A stretch of 64,000 nucleotides of DNA from NCBI GenBank assembly GCA_945859605.1, contig OX243820.1, positions 31,761,013-31,825,012 of the forward strand. Reading direction: 5' to 3'. Shown here piece after piece: positions 34,051-43,237 of this stretch. Source of the stretch: Lumbricus rubellus. Taxonomy: Eukaryota; Annelida; Clitellata; Crassiclitellata; Lumbricidae. The position numbers were made by a program, and so were the translations under genes. Position 1 is the stretch's first letter. Each line of letters starts with the position of its first letter. The notes below the pieces were generated by a model. The model saw only the letters and a program-made list of their open reading frames with translations. It made no database searches and had not been told where the DNA came from.

Positions 34051-35345
34051 TCTACATCAAGTGCTGTTCATTACAGTCATGGCATAAGGGGCAGGGACAA
34101 ATGGGAAGTGTCCCCCACATTTTTCCTTCAGACATTTATGTTTTTCATGCAGAGAGGCGCCATAAAAATTAAACAAAGTATTAAAAGTTCAATGTTAATA
34201 AATTTCTTAGTACCAGGACATTAATAATACTTATGTACCGTAAGCAGATTCTGGGGGCAATTGTGGCACGTCCCCCAATAAGTTCTAAGAAAAATGCAAA
34301 ACGAAGATGTATATTGTATAAATGATGTATAATAGGCTACAACTAAAAGATCTTTGAGTTTCTACATAAAGTGCTGATCATCACAGTCATTGGCATAAAT
34401 GCAGAGGCGGAGGGGAATACCGCCCCCCCCAATATTTTTCTTCGGATATTTCTATTTTTCAGAGGGGTTTGGACCATTATCCACTTCCTTCCATCCAGGA
34501 AAAAGAATTAATCATACTATTAGAAGTTCAAATCTCAAGAGCACACCATGTGACCTCCCTAATCCAACGTGCCCGAATTGGATAGATGGATGGATGGATG
34601 GATGGATGGATAGGTGGATGGATAAATGAACGGATAAGGAAGTGGATAATGGTCCAAACCCCTCCCCCAGTTATTTTTCCCCAATTCTCACACTGAACAT
34701 GCCTTTCGATCGGGTGATGGTGGAGGCAAATTACAGATCCGCCTCGGACTGGTCTGGGCCTGCAGGGTCGTCAAAGCAAGGGGAGCAACGGAGAAGATAG
34801 TTCAGTTTCGAAGCGCTGAATGCATGACTGCAGTAAGGTTAGGGCTTTCTGTGAAGGCGACAGACGCTGTCTTTCTTGGCGCCTCTTTGCCTGAAAAGCA
34901 TAAATGTCCCAAAAAAATTTGAGGGGGACACTTCCCCTCTGTCCCTGCCCCTATGTCATGACTGTAATGAACAGCACTTGATGTAGATTGTAGAAACTCA
35001 AAGATCTTTTAGCCTTAGCCTGTTACATAATATGTACAATATAAATCTTCGTTTTGCATTTTTCTTAGAATTTATCGGGGGATGTGCCACAATTACCCCC
35101 AGAATCTGCTTGGGGTACACAAATATACTTATTAATGTCCTGATACCAAGAAATTTATCAACATTGAACTTCTAATAGTTTTTTAAAATTTTCTGGTGCC
35201 TCTTTGCATGAAAAACATAAATGTCCGAAGAAAAAAATGTGGGGGCACTTCCCATTAATTTTGTCCCTGCCCCTATGCCATGACCATAATGAACAGCACT
35301 TGATGTAGATTGTAGAAACTTAGGGTGAGAATTGCCAGGGGTTGG
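34051..35345. repeat. Inverted and tandem repeat complex inside the left Polinton end
   Basis: Segments such as GTGCTGTTCATTACAGTCAT, the GGGACAAATGGGAAG block and AGATCTTTGAGTTTCTAC occur forward in 34040-34390 and in reverse in 34890-35330 (there twice), giving a large imperfect palindrome. A closer pair, GGTTTGGACCATTATCCACT at 34463 and its complement near 34643, flanks a GGAT microsatellite. The right end of the element lacks these extra units. Confidence 0.75.
34569..34625 (+). repeat. (GGAT)n microsatellite
   Basis: About twelve GGAT/GGAC units in the centre of the left-end palindrome. Confidence 0.85.
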
Positions 35346-35385
35346 GGGGTTCAACCCCCCAGTCTTTTTTAGAGCCCCATGTTAA

Positions 35386-35420
35386 CTGCCTGGGCCAAAA
35401 CATACAAAAGGCCCAGGCAG
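35386..35420. other. Stem-loop at inner edge of left Polinton end
   Basis: An 11-bp perfect stem (CTGCCTGGGCC with GGCCCAGGCAG) encloses a 13-base loop AAAACATACAAAA. The same loop type stands at 47748-47786, with a paired base change in the stem. Confidence 0.65.
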
Positions 35421-35520
35421 TGGTGTAAAACCAGCCATTCCACGAAGTGAATGCGTGACTCAGTGGTGTAAAACCTACCATTGGACTTAGTGAACGCGTG
35501 ACTTTGCATAAATGAACTGA

Positions 35521-35656
35521 CTTAATTACCAATTCGATATGTCGACATTTGACCTGATTTAATTACCAATTCGATATGTTGACATTTGACCTGATTTAAT
35601 TACCAATTCGATATGTTGACATTTGACCTGATTTAATTACCAATTCGATATGTTGA
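35521..35656 (+). repeat. 37-bp tandem repeat, about 3.6 copies
   Basis: Units TTAATTACCAATTCGATATG followed by TTGACATTTGACCTGAT, nearly identical. They lie just inside the left terminal region, before the first Polinton gene. Confidence 0.85.
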
Positions 35657-35926
35657 CGTGCGCTGCTACAAGAGACATCCGCTTACATAATTAGGTGAAT
35701 TAATTATTTTAAGACCACCATCGCTCGTGCAATATAGGCCCCGCCCTCCATACGTCAATCAAAGCAACCCATACACAACATACAAAGTCATGTGTAGCAG
35801 GTGCAATTCATTCATTTACAATCCCATCCAACTATTATAGACTTCATTATTATAACTCTACAGGTTTAATTTTTTACTAAGCATTTAGTGTTCAATCTTT
35901 ACGAAAAGCACACCTCTCGTAGAAAT

Positions 35927-36244
35927 ATGTGTCCGTCAAATGCAAAATGTGAAATGGACGTGTTTGGTAATTACCAGTGCGAGTGCAACATTTGCAAACT
36001 TGATGATTCTTCTTCTTCGGCTGATAATGAAAAATCATCTAAATATCGCATCATGCGTTTGAAAACGGAGAATGAAAAACTTACAAAAGCTGTTACTTGT
36101 GTTGTATGTAGAAATAAGCAGGTGCAAACGCTGCTGCTTCCGTGCACACACGTAAATATGTGCGAACCATGTGCCGACGAAGCTAAAGACTGTCCAATAT
36201 GTAAAGAACGTATATTAGGTACGGTGAGAATATATCTAGTATAA
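35927..36244 (+). CDS. RING-finger protein encoded by the Polinton
   Basis: The reading frame is open from about 35870, and the first ATG is 35927, giving 105 residues. Residues 59-94 form a C3HC4 RING: C-V-V-C, then C-T-H, C-E-P-C and C-P-I-C, the compact type at the C-terminus of IAP proteins. The N-terminal part has C-x5-C...F-G-N-Y-Q-C-E-C, reminiscent of an EGF-like tail, then a serine-rich linker and a short coiled-coil-like stretch. RING proteins of this type are usually E3 ubiquitin ligases; viruses often carry them to act on host death or defence pathways. That role is inference here. The frame is intact. Confidence 0.7.
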   Translation: MCPSNAKCEMDVFGNYQCECNICKLDDSSSSADNEKSSKYRIMRLKTENEKLTKAVTCVVCRNKQVQTLLLPCTHVNMCEPCADEAKDCPICKERILGTVRIYLV

Positions 36245-36281
36245 GAGCTTATTACTACTTCGCAAACGTAGTCATTTCGAA

Positions 36282-36897
36282 ATGGATCCAACGTGGCAAC
36301 ATCCATTTTCTGCCATAGTTAGTGGACCTTCGAGTTGTGGAAAAACTCAATTTACTTTACGTTTTATCGATCATTTACAATATATGGTCAAGCCTACTAT
36401 TGAAAAAAATTATTTGGTGTTATGGAATATATCAGCAAATATTCGACAAGTATAATCATGTTCAATTCCACGAAGGATTACCAGACTTAAATATTTTTGA
36501 TGGAAAGCAGAAAACGTTGCTGATATTGGATGACCTCATGAGTGAGACTGACCAACGAGTTACCATGCTATTCACAAAAATAAGCCATCACAGAGATGTT
36601 TCTATACTTTACCTGACACAAAACCTATTCTACAAAGGTAAACACACGAGAACTATCAGTCTGAATGCTCATTACTTTGTTCTTTTCAAAAATGTTAGAG
36701 ATTCCACGCAGATAGCCAACTTGGCCAGACAGATGTTCCCTTCCAAGTCTAATTTCATGATAGAGGCGTTTAGCGATGCGACTATGGTACCGTACGGATA
36801 TCTTTTGGTAGATCTAAAACCAGAAACTGACGAACGTTGTAGACTCAGAACAAATATTTTCCCAGGTGAGACACACTATGTATACGTACGAAAGTGA
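36282..36897 (+). pseudogene. Polinton packaging ATPase (A32/FtsK-HerA type), one frameshift
   Basis: ATG at 36282 opens a frame with Walker A G-P-S-S-C-G-K-T at residues 15-22, the form seen in Polinton and adintovirus genome-packaging ATPases. Near the A7 run at about 36404-36410 the frame shifts by one. The second frame continues to 36897 with Walker B-like T-L-L-I-L-D-D-L and the later motif L-Y-L-T-Q-N. About 205 residues in all, the usual length for this group. The protein would pump DNA into the capsid. The single lesion lies in a homopolymer, so a sequencing error is possible. Confidence 0.8.
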
Positions 36898-36938
36898 ATA
36901 TAAGGAAGTGTTGTCAGTTGTTCCATCATTCGTGTATA

Positions 36939-37268
36939 ATGGCTGCGTCGTTGGAGGAGAAATTTGAAAAGTTGAAACTACTCAAAGATTCTTCACCCAA
37001 AGTTCGGAAAGCGATTTTGAAAGAATGTAAATCTTCACTGCTTTGCTGTCTTTGCGAGTGTGCACTGAACATTTTAAAAGGCAACGTTCCTCTGAAAAAA
37101 TCTCAGAAGAGTAGACTTGGTCGCTTCAAACACAAGTTAAGAAAATTGGTTTCCAAGAAAACACGTATTAAGATTAAGAAGCGTATAGTACAGAGTGGTG
37201 GATTCATAGGAGCGTTACTTACACCAGTGGTTTCTTTTCTTGGATCGCTTCTAAGTGGTAAAATATAA
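36939..37268 (+). CDS. Small basic Polinton protein with hydrophobic tail
   Basis: From ATG 36939 the frame gives 109 residues; an upstream in-frame ATG at 36894 overlaps the ATPase stop. The centre has paired cysteines (L-L-C-C-L-C-E-C), followed by a Lys/Arg-rich stretch (K-K-T-R-I-K-I-K-K-R) and a Gly/hydrophobic end (G-G-F-I-G-A-L-L). Proteins of this make-up occur in Polintons and adintoviruses next to the ATPase; a role as virion core or membrane-active protein is my inference. Frame intact. Confidence 0.6.
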   Translation: MAASLEEKFEKLKLLKDSSPKVRKAILKECKSSLLCCLCECALNILKGNVPLKKSQKSRLGRFKHKLRKLVSKKTRIKIKKRIVQSGGFIGALLTPVVSFLGSLLSGKI

Positions 37269-37269
37269 C

Positions 37270-37927
37270 ATGGAACATACCAAAAAGATGGTTCTTGTGG
37301 AACCGCGTCAGATTGAAAAATGGAAAGAAACGATGTTGGATAAGACGTTGTCTAAATTGGATACTCAGATGTACGACATTCTGCATCGAAATATTGCGGA
37401 CGATGATAAAGCCAAACTGTATTCCAATAGTTTGAATCGTTACTTGAACATTGATAAACCTTCAATCGTTACCAAATTCGAAACTAAGGTTGCAGAAGAA
37501 GAAGAAGCAATTATCTACTCTTCCGAAACCACAATCCGTCAAACCGAACAGTATAGAGGCGCAGGTCTTGGAAACAGTGCCTAAGAAATGGAAAACGCAA
37601 GCTTCTAGACTTTTATCACACATGAAATCTAATCCTGAAGTATCTTGGACTTCTAAAGGTGAACTCATTTTGAAAGATTCTACTATTCCGAAAACTCATG
37701 TCGTGGATCTGGTAAACGACCTTCTCAGAAAACGATCAACATCTTCGCCTCCAACAGGTTGGATGCAACTGGCAGAAGCTTTGAAAGATTCCAACATTCC
37801 TCGTGAGTTGATTGGAAATCAAGATCGTTGGAAATATATTAGCGGTGCGTTGGAAGAAAGTCAATCATTTACTCCGAAAAGTAAACGTGGAAGACATCAG
37901 CTGCAGGCGAGCTGGCAACCTTACTGA
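37270..37927 (+). pseudogene. Conserved Polinton protein of unknown function, frameshifted
   Basis: ATG at 37270. The first frame runs to a stop at 37584 with L-D-T-Q-M-Y-D-I-L and L-Y-S-N-S-L-N-R-Y-L. The second frame, open to 37927, holds W-T-S-K-G-E-L, V-V-D-L-V-N-D-L-L-R-K-R and P-R-E-L-I-G-N. Both parts resemble one protein often seen in animal Polintons, so a single-base shift, probably around the GAAGAAGAAG run near 37497-37510, divides one gene. About 215 residues. The function is not known to me. The stop TGA overlaps the next start (TGATG). Confidence 0.6.
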
Positions 37928-38960
37928 TGGATTCCTACTTTGAACCTAAGCAGCCGGGCAGTTTCGCAGGCGTGTCTACTTTTCAAAGACATCTTAATGG
38001 ACAATTTAAAACTAAAGACGTTAAAAAATTTTTTTCTAAGCAGGATACTTACACACTGCATAAACCAGTAAAGCTAGTTTTTAGACGTAGGAAGACTTTC
38101 ACAGTAGGAATAGACGATCTGTGGCAAGCGGTCTTGGCCGATCTTTCTGCCCTGTCGAAGTATAATGATAAAAATAAATATATTTTAACATGTATAGATG
38201 TGTTTTCGAAATACGCTTGGGCAATTCCTTTGAGAACAAAGTCTGGAGCGGACTTAACTGCAGCCTTTTTGTCCATTTTGAAAGATAGGCAACCTGCTCA
38301 TTTACAAACTGATAAGGGGACAGAATTTCTTAATAGAAATTTTCAATCTATGTTGCTGAAAAATTCGATTCGATTTTATACATCCGAAAATAGCGACATA
38401 AGGCTTCTATAGTGGAAAGATTTAATCGTACGCTTAAAACGAAAATGTGGAAGTACTTTACACATAAGAATACGTATCGATACACAGATGTTTTGCAAGA
38501 TCTTGTACATTCATACAACACCACATACCATAGAAGTATAGGAATGACACCTAGTAGTGTGTCTGGGGATAAAGAAGATGTTATTAGAAAACGGTTGTTT
38601 GGTGAAAAGAAAAAACCTCCAAAGTGGAAATATAGTGTGGGTGATAATGTTAGAATTGCGAAGGCTAGAATCGTGTTCAAAAAGGGCTATCTACCATCCT
38701 GGTCCGAGGAAATTTTTAAGATTATTGCACGCATACCTACCGATCCTGTAACGTACGAACTAGGTGATTTAAGAGGTGACACCTTAAAGGGTAAATTCTA
38801 CGAAGAAGAATTGCAGAGAATTTTAAAAGAAGATGACGTATATGGCATTGAAAAGGTTTTAAAAACACGTAAACGACGAGGTAAGATGGAATATTATGTC
38901 AAGTGGAAAGGCTATGACGACAAATTTAACTCTTGGACACAGGATATATTCAACGTTTAG
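37927..38960 (+). pseudogene. Polinton retroviral-type integrase with C-terminal chromodomain, frameshifted
   Basis: ATG at 37927 overlaps the previous stop. The core shows the first catalytic Asp in L-A-D-L-S-A-L and the second in Q-T-D-K-G-T-E-F. A stop at 38410 results from one missing base near 38400, and the next frame carries the catalytic Glu in V-E-R-F-N-R-T-L-K. C-terminally there is an SH3-like stretch and a chromodomain (Y-Y-V-K-W-K-G-Y, ending W-T). About 344 residues across both frames. The enzyme would insert the element into host DNA; the chromodomain may guide it to modified histones. The break makes this copy inactive. Confidence 0.88.
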
Positions 38961-39005
38961 TAATTGTGAAGTGCATTCAGTCAGAGTAGGCCTACGCGTT
39001 CGAAT

Positions 39006-39857
39006 ATGGCTCACTTTTATCTATTGTTACCAAGTAACAGCTCCGTGCAGTATTATTCCAATAACACAGTCGCACACTTTACAACGAAATTGGAAAATAC
39101 AATTTCACTACAGGGAGATTGGGAAGTTGGATTGACCGAAATACAATATCCTCGCTCGTGGTACAATATAGCAACTAATGATTGTGAATTTACGTATTGG
39201 CAAAATCCGAGAAGGTATTCGGACGTTTTCGCGGGACCATCCGATCGAAAGACATGGCAAATACCGGTCGGATATTACGAAAGTATGAGCGATATTGTAC
39301 AAGTTATAAATACGTACATAGAGGAGTTCTCTGTCAAATATTCACTTACTAAATATCCACAGTTTAAATATGATACAATAACGAAAACTCTCAAGGGTGA
39401 AATAAATCTTGGTGCCACGGTAGAATTCTCAACATCATTATGCTTTATTTTGGGTATACATGAAAGTCAGAATCCTATTCGAAACATCAATTATGGCAAA
39501 TACACTTTTAATAAAACGCAAGATGTGTTTCCCAATGTCGAATGGGAATCTGAGTATATTGGCGATATAAATCCAGCATTTTCAAGCATATACGTTTATT
39601 GCAACATTTTGGAACATGTTCCAGTTGGTGACACGAAAGCTCCTCTGCTTCGAGTAGTTCACATCGAAGGTAAAAACGGTGGCAATGTACATATTATGTA
39701 TGAGAATGCCATCTACGTACCGCTTCAGCAGAAGAGTTTTGATTCAATAGAAATAGATATGAGGGGTGACACTGGGAAAACTATACCATTCGAGTATGGG
39801 AAGTCGTTTGTGACACTTCATTTCAGACAGTGCAAATTATCACGTCTCACACAGTAG
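39006..39857 (+). CDS. Candidate Polinton minor capsid/penton-type protein, copy 1
   Basis: An intact 283-residue frame from ATG 39006 starting M-A-H-F-Y-L-L-L-P-S-N-S-S, with G-D-W-E-V-G-L-T-E-I-Q-Y-P and C-terminal F-E-Y-G-K-S-F-V-T-L-H-F. Proteins with this start are common in invertebrate Polintons. By position next to the major capsid gene, and by the length of the PX proteins described as single-jelly-roll minor capsid proteins, I infer a penton role, unproven. A TAGGCCTA lies just upstream (38987) and TAGGCTA overlaps the stop (39854). Confidence 0.6.
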   Translation: MAHFYLLLPSNSSVQYYSNNTVAHFTTKLENTISLQGDWEVGLTEIQYPRSWYNIATNDCEFTYWQNPRRYSDVFAGPSDRKTWQIPVGYYESMSDIVQVINTYIEEFSVKYSLTKYPQFKYDTITKTLKGEINLGATVEFSTSLCFILGIHESQNPIRNINYGKYTFNKTQDVFPNVEWESEYIGDINPAFSSIYVYCNILEHVPVGDTKAPLLRVVHIEGKNGGNVHIMYENAIYVPLQQKSFDSIEIDMRGDTGKTIPFEYGKSFVTLHFRQCKLSRLTQ

Positions 39858-39873
39858 GCTAATTCTTGCAAAG

Positions 39874-40697
39874 ATGGCTCACTTTTATCTCACTTTGCCT
39901 AGTAATAGCTCCATGCAGTTTTATCCAGACAATACTATAACACATTTTACAACAAGATTGGAAAATACCATTTCCCTAACCGGTGACTGGGAAGTCGGAC
40001 TAGTTGAAATACAATATCCTCATTCGTGGAGTAATTTAGAAAGAACCGACGCTAGAATTTCGTATACGCATGTGAAGTTTTCTGAAACTGGTGACATACT
40101 ACCTGGCTCCTTGCATAGAACGACTCGTTTGCCGACCGGTCACTAATGAACTGCTCAACATCTTATCGATGCTATAAACAAATTTTCCTTCTTATTGCGG
40201 ATGAGATGGAAATGGATTCATTTCCAAAGTTTAAGCATGATCCTATAACAAATCGACTCAATGGTGATCTGAACAAAGGATCAAATGTACAATTTTCACC
40301 AGCTATCTGTTCCATGCTGGGTGTTGAGGCGCGTCAGAATCCTATCATGAATTACGACGAAGAAGACGATTACACTTTTGAGTTCATGGGAGGCAAGGCT
40401 TGTGACGTAAATCGTGGATTTTCATCGCTGTACGTATATTGCGATGTGTTGGAGCAAGTACCGGTCGGAGATACGAAAGCACCTCTACTCAGAATTGTAA
40501 ACATGGCTGGCAAAAGTGGTGATAGCGTGCGCGCTGTTTACGAAAAACCCATTTACATACCATTGCAACAGAAGACTTTCGATTCAATCGAAGTGGATAT
40601 AAGGAGTGACATTGGGAGGCCTATTCCATTCGAATACGGCAAGGCGATTGTTACACTTCACTTTAGACATTGCAAAATTCCTTACCTCTTACAATGA
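39874..40697 (+). pseudogene. Candidate minor capsid/penton-type protein, tandem copy 2, frameshifted
   Basis: Starts 17 bases after copy 1 with M-A-H-F-Y-L-T-L-P-S-N-S-S and repeats the same motifs (G-D-W-E-V-G-L-V-E-I-Q-Y-P; V-P-V-G-D-T-K-A-P-L-L-R; F-E-Y-G-K-A-I-V-T-L-H-F). An extra base near 40145 causes a stop, and at least one more shift lies between 40150 and 40200; from there the frame is open to TGA 40695-40697. The last codons overlap the next gene's ATG (ATGA). Confidence 0.65.
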
Positions 40698-41100
40698 AGA
40701 CTACATTTTGCTGTGATGCAAGCAAACTTGCTTACGAAGACTACTATGTTCAACAAAGTGGTAGCGGTTTGAATGTTTTTCAAGGCGCGCGCATGCAGCG
40801 TGGACACGGATTGGGAAGCTTTCTAAGCGGACTATTTAGAAATGCTTGGCCACTTATTCAGTCTGGGGCAAAAGCTGTTGGGAAACAGGTATTGAGAACA
40901 GGGTTGCAGATCGCGAACGATGTAGCCGATGGGAGCAGTTTATTGATGCTACCAAAAGACGAGTTCCAGAAGGTATAAAAGCATTTACATCTTCCAACGA
41001 CTTTAAAACGCAAACTGGCAGTGGTAGCAGAAGGAGACGTAAAAGATCGTTGAAGAGAAATATCAAGAGAATTAAGGAAGACATATTCGGCAAAGTTTAA
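40694..41100 (+). pseudogene. Small glycine-rich/basic Polinton virion protein (pVI-like), frameshifted
   Basis: From ATG 40694 the frame has an amphipathic segment (G-L-G-S-F-L-S-G-L-F-R, then A-W-P-L-I-Q-S-G-A-K) and stops at 40978. A shift near 40930-40945 leads into a frame ending at 41100 with a basic tail S-R-R-R-R-K-R-S-L-K-R. A membrane-active helix followed by a basic tail recalls adenovirus pVI or pX, which is inference. It precedes the capsid gene by two bases. Confidence 0.55.
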
Positions 41101-41313
41101 TAATGGCATTCGTTCATCCCCAGTCTTGCGAATGTACGAAGAGCGAATTGGATCTGTTTAGCGTACCTCCAACGCAGACTAGTATTGAAATTGGGTCGTA
41201 CGTAGAGTATAATCCTATAGCTACAATCTCGCAAGGAACACCTATAGAATTTAGTATCACTGGAGCGGGACAAGATTACTTGGACTTGTCGAATACTCAA
41301 CTTTATGTTAGAG

Positions 41314-42305
41314 CAGTGGTGGCCAACCTGCGGCACGCGTGCCACTTGTGGCACGCCGGCCTATGATGAGTGGCACGGAGGACCATGGCATTTTTGAAAA
41401 ATATTTATGCTACTAGATCTGCTAGTTTACAATGTTATCTCTTAGAGACTTAGGCGAATCCAAGGGCCCCTATATATTTAGTGCAATATATCTAGATGTC
41501 TATGGCGAATCTCAGCCACCTCTGTAACTCCATAGCTGCAGTGACCATGCAGGGCAAGGTTAATTAACTGCAGACGGACACAGCACAGGCGCTCGAAGTG
41601 GACTAAGGCAGACTCATCAGTCGACTGACGGTCAAAGTCCACACTCCACAGCATCCATTCAGAGATAAGAAATTGAGTTTCACCCCACTGTAGGGTTGTA
41701 GGATTAAACAAAGGAAGAGACTCGCTGATATTCTCAAAATAATAGGTTTTTGGTGTTGGTTATGTCTTTAGCATTGCTATTCAATTGCTGTGTACTGCAA
41801 CAGTTGTGGTGCATGTATGTGAATAATTAACATTGAACTTCACTTCAGTGAGTTACAGGGAACTCTATTGAAAACTACCGGCCTAGGTAAGCTATCAGAA
41901 CTAATGTTAGAGAAAGAACCTTTAGGCAGAACAGTCATTGCCTGCCAGTGATGAACTGATAATGATGATCAAACTTATAGAGTTCAGTCTGACATCAGCA
42001 TGAAAGAAAACTCATTCTGATGGCGAGTAAAGTCTTTTTCAAGTTTTGTAAAGGTTCAAAATCTAAGCAATAATAATGTCTAACATTGCAGCCATGGACA
42101 CACGCTGTGATGAGACCGAATACCGAATTTTCATATAGGCTAATTATATATATATTATATAATAAAATTATATATAGTTACTTTATGCAAGTGCAAGTTT
42201 TAAATTGGAAGAGGTTACAATTCCTCTTGTCAGGTAGGCTATATATGTGGTGGCACGCGGACGATAGTTTGTGGCACACTGAGTACAAAAGGTTGGCCAC
42301 CACTG
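41314..42305. mobile_element. hAT-type non-autonomous element in the capsid gene (first)
   Basis: Terminal inverted repeats CAGTGGTGGCCAACC and GGTTGGCCACCACTG, with a perfect 8-bp duplication TGTTAGAG at 41306-41313 and 42306-42313, the hallmark of hAT elements. 992 bp, no transposase frame. Confidence 0.93.
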
Positions 42306-43237
42306 TGTTAGAGCATCTATACTATAGTAAGAGCGAATAATGATGCGATTGATGCTGGTGACGATGTTGGACCTATCAATCTATTCCTACACAGCTTGTT
42401 TTCTCAAGTCGACATCACATTAAATGATACACTGGTTACTTCTTCGAACAACACCTATGCTTATCGTAGCTACTTGGAAACCATTCTAAGCTATGGCAAT
42501 GCAGCCAAAAATTCCCAACTTACGTCTGCGTTGTTTTACAAAGATGTGGCTTCGCATATGGAAGATGCCAATCCGCATGATGCTAACATCTCCAACGACG
42601 GATTTAAGAAACGTAGTGCATTAACTGGGGAAGGTCGTGTGGTTGATATGATTGGTGGAATTCACAGCGATCTCTTTTTCCAAGAACGATTTCTCCCCAA
42701 CGATATCAATATAAAAATTCGTCTCGTACGAAATAAAGACCCATTCTGTCTTATGTCATCGGCACAAGGTGCAGCTTATAAAGTGAAAATCTTGGAATGC
42801 AAGTTATATGTTAGAAAGGTGAAGCTAAGTCCGTCAGTATTTCTAGCTCATGCGAAAGCTTTAGAAGTTGGCAACTTGAAATTTCCCATTCGAAGAGCCG
42901 TTTGCAAGACTTTCACCGTTCCGAGGGGAAATCTGGATGCAACCCAGGAGAGTCTTTTCTCCGGTCAGATTCCTACCAGAATTGTCATCGGATGTGTCGA
43001 CAATGATGCCTTTAACGGAATCTATACGAAAAATCCATTCAATTTCAAGCATATGAATCTTACACAGCTAAAGGTGTAGGCCTACTTGGATGGTCAACAG
43101 CAAACGATAAAGCCGTTGGAAACTAATTTTGCTAATAATCAGTTTATAAACGCGTACGCTTCACTTTTTATGGGTACTGGAAAATGGCTTCGCGATGAAG
43201 GGAACCAGATAAGCAGAGAAGATTTCCCTGGTGGTTA

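Noticed and set aside
35521..35656. Regular 37-bp repeats that look CRISPR-like
   Set aside because: Units are contiguous without spacers, in a eukaryotic transposon; a simple tandem repeat.
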